Counted from the first letter of the stretch, positions 54,983-63,969 are shown. The stretch: 64,000 bases of DNA from Bacteroidales bacterium (GCA_028280405.1 JANQLW010000016.1:75119-139118); one strand, 5' to 3'. The notes: generated by a model not told the origin, from the sequence alone. Made by a program: numbers and translations.

Positions 54983-55015
54983 CAAAAAAAAAACCGTCCT
55001 AATTAGGACGGGTTT
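54983..55015 (-). terminator. Attenuator terminator 2 (before pheA)
   Basis: On the minus strand ACCCGTCCTAA pairs with TTAGGACGGT (54993-55013), followed by ten T. Its 5' arm is complementary over nine bases to AGGACGGGT near the end of leader peptide 2 (55053-55061). Confidence 0.9.
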
Positions 55016-55040
55016 GTGATTTATATTTATTAAATTTTTT

Positions 55041-55124
55041 TTACATAATCATACCCGTCCTTGTGCTTTCATAAGCAAAAAAGTAAAAATAGAAACCATA
55101 AAAAAAGGCGAATGATTTATTCAT
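55041..55124 (-). CDS. Phe/Tyr leader peptide 2
   Basis: A 27-codon frame beginning MNKSFAFFYGFYFYFFAY: 13 of residues 5-18 region codons are largely Phe or Tyr. After this run the codons AGG ACG GGT can pair with the 5' arm of terminator 2. A ribosome stalled on the Phe/Tyr codons would leave that segment free, form the antiterminator and let pheA be transcribed. This is the classical attenuation layout. Too short for routine gene calling; it lies 68 bases upstream of pheA. Confidence 0.88.
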   Translation of the reverse strand: MNKSFAFFYGFYFYFFAYESTRTGMIM

Positions 55125-55142
55125 TGTTTTAAATTTTAATGC

Positions 55143-55175
55143 AAAAAAAATCCCGTCCTAAATTAGGACGGGATT
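55143..55175 (-). terminator. Attenuator terminator 1
   Basis: Minus-strand stem AATCCCGTCCTAA/TTAGGACGGGATT (55149-55161, 55163-55175) with eight T, between leader peptides 1 and 2. The 5' arm can pair with AGGATGGG in the end of leader peptide 1, with one G-U. Confidence 0.9.
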
Positions 55176-55207
55176 CTAATATATTTATTTGTTTTAAAAA
55201 TTCTTTA

Positions 55208-55279
55208 TTACATAGCCCATCCTTCTTTTATTTTAAAATAAAAGTTAAAATAAAAAAAGAAAAAGCTGTTTAAGTTCAT
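55208..55279 (-). CDS. Phe/Tyr leader peptide 1
   Basis: A 23-codon frame, MNLNSFFFFYFNFYFKIKEG then WAM: nine of residues 6-15 are Phe or Tyr (seven Phe, two Tyr, one Asn). The codons after the run contain AGGATGGG, which pairs with the 5' arm of terminator 1. A promoter lies 21 bases upstream. It is the first of two tandem leaders before pheA. Confidence 0.88.
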   Translation of the reverse strand: MNLNSFFFFYFNFYFKIKEGWAM

Positions 55280-55299
55280 TTTGTTTGTTTTTGACTCTG

Positions 55300-55331
55300 C
55301 AAAAATAGTTATACTTATTTGACTTATGCAA
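55300..55331 (-). promoter_or_regulatory. Promoter of the aromatic amino-acid operon
   Basis: On the minus strand TTG at 55331-55329 and TATTTTTG at 55307-55300 are 21 bases apart; transcription would start near 55293, just before leader peptide 1. Confidence 0.55.
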
Positions 55332-55354
55332 GTTTTTTTGAAGAAAAATGAAAT

Positions 55355-56563
55355 TTATTTCTTTAGCATGTCTTTTACACGATTATAATCCCCATCATTT
55401 TTTGCTGGTTTTAAACCCAGTATTTTTGAAATAAGATTATATAAATCAATATTATAGAATGCCGGATGTGAGTGATTTGTTTTAAATGCAGGGCCTATTC
55501 CATAGAATATAGCATGCATATCTGTATTCATATTGTCATAACCGTGAGTGCCACTTCCTTTATATTTAGGTTTATCCCAATATATACTCCAGGCACTATC
55601 TGCAGCAATAACAAAGTCCATTGTTCTTGGATTAGAACCATAATGAAAGCGTTCAGGAACTTCGTTTGTTTTCCAGGCAGATATATGATTTGTGGATTTT
55701 AGAATACTATCAACACTATCTTCAAATTCTTGTTTTATATCCAATAGGTAGACGGGATTACTACCTTTTACTATTTCAACCCAATCTTCGGGGATAAGAC
55801 TTTTAAGAATTACTTTTCGGTCATTTGATATTGGCCCCATTCCATGATCTGCAGTAAAGATGAGGTTAATATCTTTGGCAATTGAGAGTTTATTTATCTT
55901 TTTTGTGAATACGCCGACGAGGCTATCCAGATGCTTGATCATATTTCCTGTTTCTTGAGCATATGGCCCAAAATCATGGCCAATGGCATCGGGTTCATGC
56001 ATATACCACATAATTAATTGCGGTCTTTTTTCTTCCGGTAATTGGAGCCAGGCAATTACGCTGTCAATTCTTTGTTCAAAAGGGAAATAATGATCATATT
56101 TTTTCCAATAGGTCGGATTCATTTCTTTTGATGTAGTTTCAGAACCAACCCAAAAATATGAGGCACTTTTTATCCCTTGTTTTTTTGCAGTAGCCCATAT
56201 GGGCTCTCCTCCATAGAAAACCGGATTTTCTACAGCTTTGCGATCACTAATTCTATATGATAACCCCAATTTTTTATCATAAAAACTGTTTTGAACGATT
56301 CCGTGATGATCGGGATATAAACCAGTTGCCATACTATAATGGTTAGGGAAGGTCTTTGAAGGAAAACAGGGAATCAGAGCTTTGGCTTTTACTCCTAATT
56401 TGGCAATTGAATCCAGATTAGGTGTATGGTATATTTCCGGATAGTCCCATCTGAATGCATCCATGGAAAGCATGATGACATAAGGTTTTGAAGGTTCTTT
56501 TTTACAAGAAAAAAAGAAGATTGCCAAAAATACAAAAGCGATCCAATTAATAATTGATTTCAT
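55355..56563 (-). CDS. Type I phosphodiesterase/nucleotide pyrophosphatase, lipoprotein
   Basis: A 402-residue lipoprotein (signal peptide with FLAIFFFSCKK, Cys20) of the NPP branch of the alkaline phosphatase superfamily. Metal and catalytic residues are seen: Asp in IMLSMDAFRWDY, the nucleophilic Thr in PCFPSKTFPNHYS, HEPDAIGHDFG, and TADHGMG. It should hydrolyse phosphodiester or pyrophosphate bonds, for example of nucleotides, outside the inner membrane. It is 66 bases downstream of the TonB receptor gene but behind that gene's terminator when read in order, so it may have its own promoter. Confidence 0.9.
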   Translation of the reverse strand: MKSIINWIAFVFLAIFFFSCKKEPSKPYVIMLSMDAFRWDYPEIYHTPNLDSIAKLGVKAKALIPCFPSKTFPNHYSMATGLYPDHHGIVQNSFYDKKLGLSYRISDRKAVENPVFYGGEPIWATAKKQGIKSASYFWVGSETTSKEMNPTYWKKYDHYFPFEQRIDSVIAWLQLPEEKRPQLIMWYMHEPDAIGHDFGPYAQETGNMIKHLDSLVGVFTKKINKLSIAKDINLIFTADHGMGPISNDRKVILKSLIPEDWVEIVKGSNPVYLLDIKQEFEDSVDSILKSTNHISAWKTNEVPERFHYGSNPRTMDFVIAADSAWSIYWDKPKYKGSGTHGYDNMNTDMHAIFYGIGPAFKTNHSHPAFYNIDLYNLISKILGLKPAKNDGDYNRVKDMLKK

Positions 56564-56586
56564 ATCCTAAAGTGTTTAGAAAAAAA

Positions 56587-56610
56587 ATGCCACTCAAAAC
56601 CGAGTGGCAT
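56587..56610 (-). terminator. Intrinsic terminator of the TonB receptor gene
   Basis: Stem ATGCCACTC/GAGTGGCAT (56587-56595, 56602-56610) with a T-run on the minus strand, 20 bases after the stop. Confidence 0.88.
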
Positions 56611-56629
56611 TTTTCAGGAGTTGTTATTT

Positions 56630-59200
56630 TTAGAAGTTAATTCTTAAGGAGAAGTTCATATTACGGCCCCATCCCCAGAATCCTACAAAGGTATCTTCGT
56701 CATGGCTATTACCATCCCAACCTTCTGCAATGTATTCAGTATTGAATAAGTTGTAAACATTCCAGCTTGCATAAGCATCTAAATCACCAACTTTAAATGA
56801 ATAACCAAGACGTACATCTGTTACTCCATAACTAGGTAGTTTGTAAGAGTTGATTCCGGCTTTAGCTTCATCTGTTCTTTCTTCAGGATCAAATTTAGCA
56901 TACAAACTTGCATAGAATACTCTGTTAAGACCGAAATCCAATTGTGGGGTTATTTGCCATTTAACTGCCATCCCTAATTGTGTTTGAGGAGCATCTGCAA
57001 CTTTTAAATCTTTTGTATATGATCTGAAAGATCCATCTAACTGCTGGTTTTCATCATATACATCAATATCTACATCATTACCATAGTACCAGTTTCCAAT
57101 TGATGCCTGAACACCAATTTTTAAGTCTTTGGTAATATTAGCCTGAAGTTCAGCTTCAATACCATAGTGAATTTCGTCCAGGTCTTTAAATAAAACAGAC
57201 TTTGATTTTCCATCAGCATCTCTGTATCTTCCATCAAGCCATCTGTCATACCATTTGGTATAATATGCATTAATTCTGGCAGTAAAATACCTGCTATTAT
57301 ATCCATAGCCAATTTCTCCGGCAAGAATCTTTTCAGTAGTATATTCTTCGTTTACATCATTTGAATAATTAATAAATACAAAGTCGAAGAAAGGTGCTCT
57401 TGCATAAAATCCGGCATTGACAAATACGTTATGGTTTTCGTTGATATTGTAGTTGAAACCAGTTTTGAAATTGTATCCAAGTTGTTTTTCAGTTGTACTT
57501 TCTACACCTTCATAATCATCACGTAAAGTCGCATATTGGTTATCATAGTTGAAGTAATCAACTCTTCTATACCAGGTATTGGAAACCGAAGCTGCCACAA
57601 AAGCTGAAACGTCATTTTTAGCATATTCGATTTGAGAGAATAATCCTAAATAGCTAACATGCCCGTCATTATAATAATCGATTTTATCGCCTATAACGGC
57701 CTGGGCAATACCACTTTTGTATGGTGCGTAAGAATCATCCCAGTATTCTGCACCTAAAAGGTCACGAATTTCACGATGGTGAATCCCTTTATATTTACGG
57801 CCATCAATACCAGCCATCAGTTTTACGTTTTCTTTTAACTCAGTATTGTAAGTAGATAAGATGCCGAACCAGTTATGACTGTTTACAGAATTACGTAGAA
57901 TTTGTTGTGCACCTGTTGTGCTTGCTTCGTTAGCTTCAACAGACTGATTCCAGTCGTACCATCCGTAAGGTGATTTATTTACATTATATTTATAATAACC
58001 TTTTCCTAAAATACCGGATCCTCCACCACGGCCAAAACTTACATATGCAGAAGTTGATAAAAATGATTTATCTGAAATATTCCAATACCAGTTCAATGCA
58101 ATTTGTGGTTTGTGATAATAGTTGGTTTTTTCATTCATTGCTTTACCATCCAAGTAACCCCAACCTTTGTTCCATTTGTTACCATACTTTTTATATTCAG
58201 CAATAGAAAGTGCATGGTATTTATTACTAACAACCTGTCCGTGTTTTTGAGGAGCACCAATAGCCGTAAATACGATTTGGTGGTCTTCATTAAGTTGTTT
58301 TGAAGCCGACAAGAAGTAGCTCCACGCATCAATCCATGTAGCATCCATATAACCTTCTCCTGAAGTCCGGGATCCGATGAACGACAATGCCCATCCGTTT
58401 TCCATAAGTCCGGTATTCAAGCCTAGCATGGTTTTTTTCATCCCATAATCAGTCGTAGAAGTTTTAATGAAACCACCTTTTTTAGCATCTGTAGTTCTGG
58501 TAATAATATTTAAGGTACCACCAACTGAATTAATTGCTAATTTAGAAGCTCCTAAACCTCTTTGTACCTGCATAGTCCTGGTTGCATCACTTAAGCCGGC
58601 CCAATTAGACCAGTATACCCAACCGTTTTCCATGTCATTAACAGGAATACCGTTTATCAGAACAGCAACATTTCTTTGGTTGAATCCACGAACATTGATA
58701 CGGCCGTCACCAAATCCACCACCATTTTTAGTAGCGTAAACCCCAGGGGTCATTTTCATAATTTCAGGGAACTCTTGATTTCCTAGTTCTCTTTCAATAA
58801 TTTGAGCAGATACAGAACTAACAGCAACAGGAGTTTTTCTTGCAATTGCAACGTCGGCCAATACTGAGATTTCATTAAGACCAATTGAATTCGTTTCCAG
58901 CGCGATTGTTCCAAGATCAACAGTTCTGCCATCTTGAACACTTACGGTTTTTTGTTGATCAGCAAAACCAACAAAGGAGATTTTTACGGTATAATCTCCG
59001 GCAGGAGCATTTAGTGTGAATGTACCGTCCAGTTCAGCAATCGTTCCAATGGTAGTTCCATCAAGAATAATAGTTGCACCAACCAGAGTTTCTTTGTTTC
59101 CGGCATCAATAATTTTTCCTTTGATTACACCTTGAGCGAAAGATGCAGAAGTCAAGAAGAAAAATGCCATAATAAACAAGTAGATGTGTTTTTTTTTCAT
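56630..59200 (-). CDS. TonB-dependent outer-membrane receptor (intact paralogue of the riboswitch-linked pseudogene)
   Basis: An 856-residue receptor. I use the ATG at 59200, which opens a standard signal peptide (to ASFAQG, about 22); GTG 59206 is less likely. A carboxypeptidase-regulatory-like domain (about 23-105) is followed by a plug (about 120-240: TPGVYATKNGGGFGDGRINV, INGIPVNDMENGWVYWSNWA) and a barrel ending in NFSLRINF. It is clearly paralogous to the broken receptor at 59495-60471 (same plug motifs in the same order), but it has no riboswitch in its own 5' region. The substrate is unknown; if it kept the ancestral specificity it could be riboflavin-related. Confidence 0.94.
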   Translation of the reverse strand: MKKKHIYLFIMAFFFLTSASFAQGVIKGKIIDAGNKETLVGATIILDGTTIGTIAELDGTFTLNAPAGDYTVKISFVGFADQQKTVSVQDGRTVDLGTIALETNSIGLNEISVLADVAIARKTPVAVSSVSAQIIERELGNQEFPEIMKMTPGVYATKNGGGFGDGRINVRGFNQRNVAVLINGIPVNDMENGWVYWSNWAGLSDATRTMQVQRGLGASKLAINSVGGTLNIITRTTDAKKGGFIKTSTTDYGMKKTMLGLNTGLMENGWALSFIGSRTSGEGYMDATWIDAWSYFLSASKQLNEDHQIVFTAIGAPQKHGQVVSNKYHALSIAEYKKYGNKWNKGWGYLDGKAMNEKTNYYHKPQIALNWYWNISDKSFLSTSAYVSFGRGGGSGILGKGYYKYNVNKSPYGWYDWNQSVEANEASTTGAQQILRNSVNSHNWFGILSTYNTELKENVKLMAGIDGRKYKGIHHREIRDLLGAEYWDDSYAPYKSGIAQAVIGDKIDYYNDGHVSYLGLFSQIEYAKNDVSAFVAASVSNTWYRRVDYFNYDNQYATLRDDYEGVESTTEKQLGYNFKTGFNYNINENHNVFVNAGFYARAPFFDFVFINYSNDVNEEYTTEKILAGEIGYGYNSRYFTARINAYYTKWYDRWLDGRYRDADGKSKSVLFKDLDEIHYGIEAELQANITKDLKIGVQASIGNWYYGNDVDIDVYDENQQLDGSFRSYTKDLKVADAPQTQLGMAVKWQITPQLDFGLNRVFYASLYAKFDPEERTDEAKAGINSYKLPSYGVTDVRLGYSFKVGDLDAYASWNVYNLFNTEYIAEGWDGNSHDEDTFVGFWGWGRNMNFSLRINF

Positions 59201-59494
59201 AAGCACTTTGATTTTTTTGATTCATTAATAATTATTTAGATTTTCTCAATTTCCATGTTTTAATGGGGGAACTAAAATATAGAAATATATAGGTAGCTTG
59301 GTTAACTTTTTGTTAACATTTTTTAACAATCTTAACGTAGTAGGTGTTAGATGTTTAAATACAGTAAGTTAAATGTTTAAAAACTGTTGAAAACTCCAAA
59401 CAGGAAAGGTCGTAAAGATGTGATACTGTCATCAATACAGTTGATTATGAATATAAAATGAAAGTATTTTCCCTGATAAAATTATAATCCAAAA

Positions 59495-60471
59495 TTAAAA
59501 ATCAATTTTAATTGAGAAATTAAATGTTCTTCCAAATCCCCCAAATCCTTTAAAAGTATCAAGGGTATGATCAGCTCCATCAATACCCCTTAGTATATGG
59601 ATTGTGTGTTGCATCTACATATCCATTTCCACTGGTTCTGGATCCCAGAAATGTGATCGCCCAATTATTTTTCATAAGGCCGGTTGAGAAACTAAAAGTT
59701 GTTTTTTTGTTTCCGTAAGAAGTATAGGATTGCTGAATCGAACCTCCCTTTTCAGTTTCTGTAGATTTTGTAATGATATTAATAGTACCTCCTAAAGAAT
59801 TTAATGCCACTTTTGATGCTCCAAGCCCTTTTTGTACCTGAATCATTTGAGTTGCTTCCGAAAGGCCTATCCAGTTGTTCCAATATACCAGTCCGTTTTC
59901 AACGCTGCCGATTGGGATCCCGTTTATATAACAAGGCTACATTTTCCTGTTTGAAACCTCTGATACTTATTCGTGCATCCCCACTGCCTCCACCGGTTCT
60001 GGTAGCATAAACTCCCGGAATATGTTTCAATGTTTCAGGATAGGTTTGATCTCCAAGCTTCTTTTCTATATCTTCCGCTTTTACAGATGATACTGAAACC
60101 GGAGTTTTCCTTTCATCAGCGAGAGAAGATAAAATTCGTATTTCTTTAAGGTCAATTGTTTTGGGTTTTAAAACAATATCATCGATTTTGAAATTTGATA
60201 ACTCTTTATCAGGCAATGAATACGTAAACTCATGGTATCCGATAGAACTAAAAACCAATGCTTGTGCATTTTGATTTAATTCCAAAACAAATTCACCATT
60301 TGAATTCGTTGAAGTCCCAATTTTGAAATTTCCTTTTACATAAACATTAACACCCGGAATCCCATTTTTTTCATTCAGGCTTATAACCTTCCCGGTAATA
60401 GTCGTATTTGCATTTAATTGTACCAAAAAAAATAGAATAATTGCCAACCCAATAAAATTTCTAAAGTCCAT
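59495..60471 (-). pseudogene. Decayed TonB-dependent receptor (frameshift and internal deletion)
   Basis: From the ATG at 60471 a signal peptide, a carboxypeptidase-regulatory-like domain and the start of a plug are intact (TPETLKHIPGVYATRTGGG-like region). Near 59925-59935 one extra base shifts the frame: removing one T restores ...VALLINGIPIGS..., matching the paralogue. The corrected frame continues to SGNGYVDATHNPYT and then, without the roughly 550 codons of barrel found in the paralogue, joins the receptor's last 30 residues (DTFKGFGGFGRTFNFSIKID) and the stop at 59495. So the gene cannot make a receptor. It is preceded by an intact FMN riboswitch and terminator. Confidence 0.9.
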
Positions 60472-60495
60472 TCATTTACATTTTTAAATACCATT

Positions 60496-60525
60496 AAAAA
60501 AGCCCTGAAATTTTTTTCAGGGCTT
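60496..60525 (-). terminator. Expression-platform terminator of the FMN riboswitch
   Basis: Minus-strand stem AAGCCCTGAAA/TTTCAGGGCTT (60515-60525, 60500-60510) followed by six T, between the aptamer and the receptor start codon. This indicates control by premature termination. Confidence 0.88.
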
Positions 60526-60591
60526 GGTATATCTCAATCTTTATAATAAATTATCAGGCAAAGCATAATAATACTTATAGTGATTGATCAT

Positions 60592-60738
60592 AATACTTCT
60601 TTCATCCAGACTATACTGTCGGTATCAGAGTTTCACTGATTCAGTCCCGATAAAGACGTTAGTCGAAATCGGGAGTCGCGGACTATAACCGCCGGTCGGG
60701 AATTTTCGCCATGCGAATCACCCTGCCCTGAAGAATTA
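60592..60738 (-). promoter_or_regulatory. FMN riboswitch (RFN element)
   Basis: On the minus strand the conserved parts appear in order: CTTCAGGGCAGGGTG, AATTCCCGACCGGCGGT, AGTCCGCGAC, a variable stem (CCCGATTT...ATCGGGA), AGTGAAACTCTGATACCGAC, AGTATAGTCTGGATGAAAG. The ends pair as P1 (AATTCTTC with GAAGTATT). FMN binding to this element turns off riboflavin synthesis or uptake genes. Here it controls the receptor at 59495-60471, pointing to riboflavin or FMN uptake as that gene's former role. Confidence 0.95.
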
Positions 60739-60827
60739 ATTTCAATACGCGGCAAAATTATACAATTATTTGAAAATAAAAAGCAAGATTTATTATTTAG
60801 AACAATTTATTTATTGTAGATTTTCTA

Positions 60828-60977
60828 AAAAAGAGGTTGTCCAAAAAGTCAGGGTGTGAATTTACTTGCAAAATTCTTCAAAAGATAAAATGCATGTATT
60901 TAATTAATTAACAATTCACGCCCTGACTAAAAATCAATTTTTTAACACTTTTTAGAAGCCTCTTGTCTGTTATAAAA
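60828..60977. repeat. Element B, copy 2, inside outer arms shared with element A copy 1
   Basis: 60837-60939 is nearly identical to 39715-39815; inner arms GTCAGGGTGTGAATT (60848-60862) and AATTCACGCCCTGAC (60913-60927). It is enclosed by AAGAGGTTGTCCAAAAAG (from about 60830) and the imperfect complement CTTTTTAGAAGCCTCTT (about 60948-60964); the left outer arm also occurs at 20719. Non-coding. With the riboswitch region it fills the 542-base gap between the pseudogene and the NlpC/P60 gene. Confidence 0.85.
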
Positions 60978-61013
60978 TGAAAGTTCCCAGGCTAAAGGGG
61001 CTATAGAATATGA

Positions 61014-61793
61014 TTAAAGAAGGCTTTTTATCAATCTTAATTTATGAGTATATTTTTTTTCTTCAATACTGAAAATACCCTGATGATCTAGATGATCAAT
61101 TTTAACTTTACCGGAAGCGTGAATGATTAAAGAGCCTGATAATAAAATCCCAACATGGGTAATGATTTCTTCTTCATTGTCAAAGAATACCAAATCCCCT
61201 GCCTTAGCCTCAGATAATAAGTTTATGGTTTCTCCATGGCCCGACTGTTGCGAAGCATCCCTTAAAATATTGATGCCTGCCATTTTATATGCCATTTGTG
61301 TTAAACCTGAGCAGTCTATGCCAAACGGAGAGCGCCCTCCCCACAAATAAGGTGCATGTAAATATAACTTGGAATATTCTATGATCTTATTCCTGTCTGT
61401 ATTTTCATGTGTACTACTTAATAATCCATCAAATTTAAATTCATCCTTACCTATAAAGAAAGACCTGTTACTATTTGTATAAATGGTACTTCCTAAAAGG
61501 ATGGAATAAATTTCATTATTTGATAAATTTGAAATTTGATGAAATAACTCCAAGCTGGAATATTTGTTTGATGAATCAAGCGTTTTAAATTCTTCTTCCG
61601 AAAGAAATGTGATTTGCTTTGCAGGAATCCATCCCTGATAACCGTCATGAATTAAATTAATGAAGGCCCATTCATCTTTAGAATCATAAACCCGGAACAA
61701 ATCTCCAAATAATAATTGATTTACCATTTCAGATTTATGCTCGGGTAAAAACCTTAATGGAATACTACAAAATGTACAGATGCCAAATTTCAT
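61014..61793 (-). CDS. NlpC/P60-family cysteine peptidase with SH3-like domains
   Basis: A 259-residue protein if started at the ATG at 61793; a longer frame reaches into the divergent gene and adds no recognisable domain. Two N-terminal bacterial SH3-like domains (about 1-80 with LFGDLFRVYDSKDEWAFI and GYQGWIPAKQI) precede the NlpC/P60 domain (about 140-255) with catalytic Cys in SPFGIDCSGLTQMAYK and His in THVGILLSGSLIIHASG. Such enzymes cut cell-wall peptides (D-Glu-diamino acid bonds). No signal peptide is seen with this start, so export is unclear; the Bacteroidota YkfC-like members are often cytoplasmic recyclers. Confidence 0.88.
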   Translation of the reverse strand: MKFGICTFCSIPLRFLPEHKSEMVNQLLFGDLFRVYDSKDEWAFINLIHDGYQGWIPAKQITFLSEEEFKTLDSSNKYSSLELFHQISNLSNNEIYSILLGSTIYTNSNRSFFIGKDEFKFDGLLSSTHENTDRNKIIEYSKLYLHAPYLWGGRSPFGIDCSGLTQMAYKMAGINILRDASQQSGHGETINLLSEAKAGDLVFFDNEEEIITHVGILLSGSLIIHASGKVKIDHLDHQGIFSIEEKKYTHKLRLIKSLL

Positions 61794-61896
61794 AGGCTTT
61801 ATAGAAAGTATAATATCCAACAATGTTACTAAATATCTGCCTAATTGCCTAAGTATTCTTAAAATATTTCTATTTTCGTAAAACAAAGATTTTGTT

Positions 61897-63969
61897 ATGA
61901 ATGATTTTATCAAGCTCGTAATAGCCCACCGTTTAAATATCTATAAATTCATTTTATTCTTATGTGCCATCGTGCTTCTTCTAATCATATTTCCAAAGGA
62001 AGGTAAGTTTAAATATGAATATCAGAAGGGTAGGCCATGGTTGCATAGTGATTTAATTGCTGCATTTGATTTTGCCGTATTAAAACCACAAGATGAAATT
62101 GATTCTGAAAAACAAAGAATCTTATCACAGGTAAAACCCTTTTTTACTTATCAGGAAGAGATTGTTGATGAGAAGTATGATAATTTACTTTTAAAGTTTG
62201 ATACCGATTGGAATATTAAATATCCTGATACTGCGATGTATATGGAATACCGAAGAGTATCTCTGGAAAAATGTGAAGCATTATTTAATGATTTGAAAGA
62301 GAAAGGAATTATTGAATTAATTCCTGAAACGGTTAATATTAAGGAGAATGGCCAGATCATGTTAGTAAAAGGAAATGTGGCCAGTGAGAAAAACCTTTCT
62401 GATATATATACGATTCAATCTGCCCATGATTTTATTAATGATGAAATCAAGAATGATAATAGTATAGATACGGCTATTGTGCTATCATGCCTTGAAAATG
62501 TATTATTTAGAAATATTGTATTTGATGAAGCCAAAACTAAAACAGCCCAGGATGAGGCCTTGAAAAATATATCTTTAACCAGGGGAATGGTGCAGGGGGG
62601 AGAAAGGATCATTTCGAAAGGAGAATTGGTAACTGCTGAAAAATTTATGATTCTTGAATCGATCAGGCAAGAGTATGAAGAAAAGATAGGTTCTCAAACT
62701 TCCTATTTTATGCTTCTTACAGGATTGTTTATTTTAATTACCATTTCGATTGTTGTACTCTTCTTTTTCCTGATGTATTTTCGATCCGCTATATTCAGGA
62801 GTAATAAAAAAATTGCCTTGATATTGCTGCTGATTATCATGATGGTTTATATAACCAGTTTGGTAATTAAATACAATGTCGACTATTTATATTTAGTGCC
62901 TATTTGTATTATTCCTATTATTATAAGGGCTTTTTTTGATACGCGTCCGGCACTTTATGTGCATATCATAACAATTATTATTATTGGATTTTTAGTGCCC
63001 AATAGTTTTGAGTTTGTTTTCTCTCAGTTAATTGCAGGTATTATAGCTATTATAAGTGTTGTAAGGCTTCAAAGAAGAGCTCAGTTTTTCTTTAGTTCAT
63101 TAATGATCTTTTTAACCTATTCTGCAGTATATACCGGACTTGGATTGATGCAGGAGGGAAGTATCACCGGACTGGATTGGAAATTATATTTGTTATTTGC
63201 CGGTAGTGCGGTATTAACCTTGTTCTCTTATCCATTAATATATTTGTTTGAAAAGCTCTTTGGCTTAATTACCGATGTTACTTTAATTGAATTATCCAAT
63301 ACCAATTCAAAATTATTACGTGAACTTTCTGAAAAGGCTCCCGGAACTTTTCAGCATTCTATGCAGGTTGCTAACCTGGCTGAGGAAGTATTATATGAAA
63401 TAGGGGGGAATACATTATTAGCAAGAACCGGAGCTTTATATCATGATATAGGTAAGATGGAAGCGCCTGCATATTTTACGGAAAATCAACAGTCGGGGAA
63501 AAATCCGCATGATAAGTTAAGTCCGGATGAAAGTGCTAAGGTAATCGTAAATCATATTAAAAGAGGTGTTCAGATTGCTAGAAAACATAACTTACCTGTT
63601 CAGATCATCGACTTTATAAGAACGCACCAGGGAAACAGAAGGGTTGAATATTTTTATAAAATGAAACTGAAAGAAACAAGTGAGGATAAAATAGACGAGA
63701 AATTATATACCTATCCCGGACCGATCCCAAAATCAAGAGAGACTGCCGTTGTGATGATGGCTGATTCGGTAGAAGCAGCCTCAAAGAGCCTGAAAGAAAT
63801 TGATGAAAATTCGATTCATGAATTAGTAGAAAGGATCATTGAAAGCCAGATTGAAGCCAAACAATTTATACATGCTAATATTACTTTCAGAGAAATTACA
63901 AGAGCTAAAGAAACTTTGAAGAAAAAACTTCTGAATGTTTATCACCAAAGAATTGAATATCCTAAATAA
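61897..63969 (+). CDS. 7TM-HD phosphohydrolase (PgpH-type c-di-AMP phosphodiesterase)
   Basis: A 690-residue membrane protein. One N-terminal helix (about 15-35) is followed by a 7TMR-HDED extracytoplasmic domain (about 40-265), seven helices (about 268-460), and a cytoplasmic HD domain (about 480-640) with metal ligands in GTFQHSMQVANLAEEV, GALYHDIGKM and IRTHQGN. PgpH proteins of this build hydrolyse cyclic di-AMP. The function is inferred from the architecture; the family is otherwise consistent in length. It is divergent from the NlpC/P60 gene. Confidence 0.92.
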   Translation: MNDFIKLVIAHRLNIYKFILFLCAIVLLLIIFPKEGKFKYEYQKGRPWLHSDLIAAFDFAVLKPQDEIDSEKQRILSQVKPFFTYQEEIVDEKYDNLLLKFDTDWNIKYPDTAMYMEYRRVSLEKCEALFNDLKEKGIIELIPETVNIKENGQIMLVKGNVASEKNLSDIYTIQSAHDFINDEIKNDNSIDTAIVLSCLENVLFRNIVFDEAKTKTAQDEALKNISLTRGMVQGGERIISKGELVTAEKFMILESIRQEYEEKIGSQTSYFMLLTGLFILITISIVVLFFFLMYFRSAIFRSNKKIALILLLIIMMVYITSLVIKYNVDYLYLVPICIIPIIIRAFFDTRPALYVHIITIIIIGFLVPNSFEFVFSQLIAGIIAIISVVRLQRRAQFFFSSLMIFLTYSAVYTGLGLMQEGSITGLDWKLYLLFAGSAVLTLFSYPLIYLFEKLFGLITDVTLIELSNTNSKLLRELSEKAPGTFQHSMQVANLAEEVLYEIGGNTLLARTGALYHDIGKMEAPAYFTENQQSGKNPHDKLSPDESAKVIVNHIKRGVQIARKHNLPVQIIDFIRTHQGNRRVEYFYKMKLKETSEDKIDEKLYTYPGPIPKSRETAVVMMADSVEAASKSLKEIDENSIHELVERIIESQIEAKQFIHANITFREITRAKETLKKKLLNVYHQRIEYPK

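Noticed and set aside
59580..59846. Separate 88-residue protein beginning at MIQVQKGLGA
   Set aside because: It is the middle of the receptor pseudogene after the frameshift; the motif is plug sequence, not a start.
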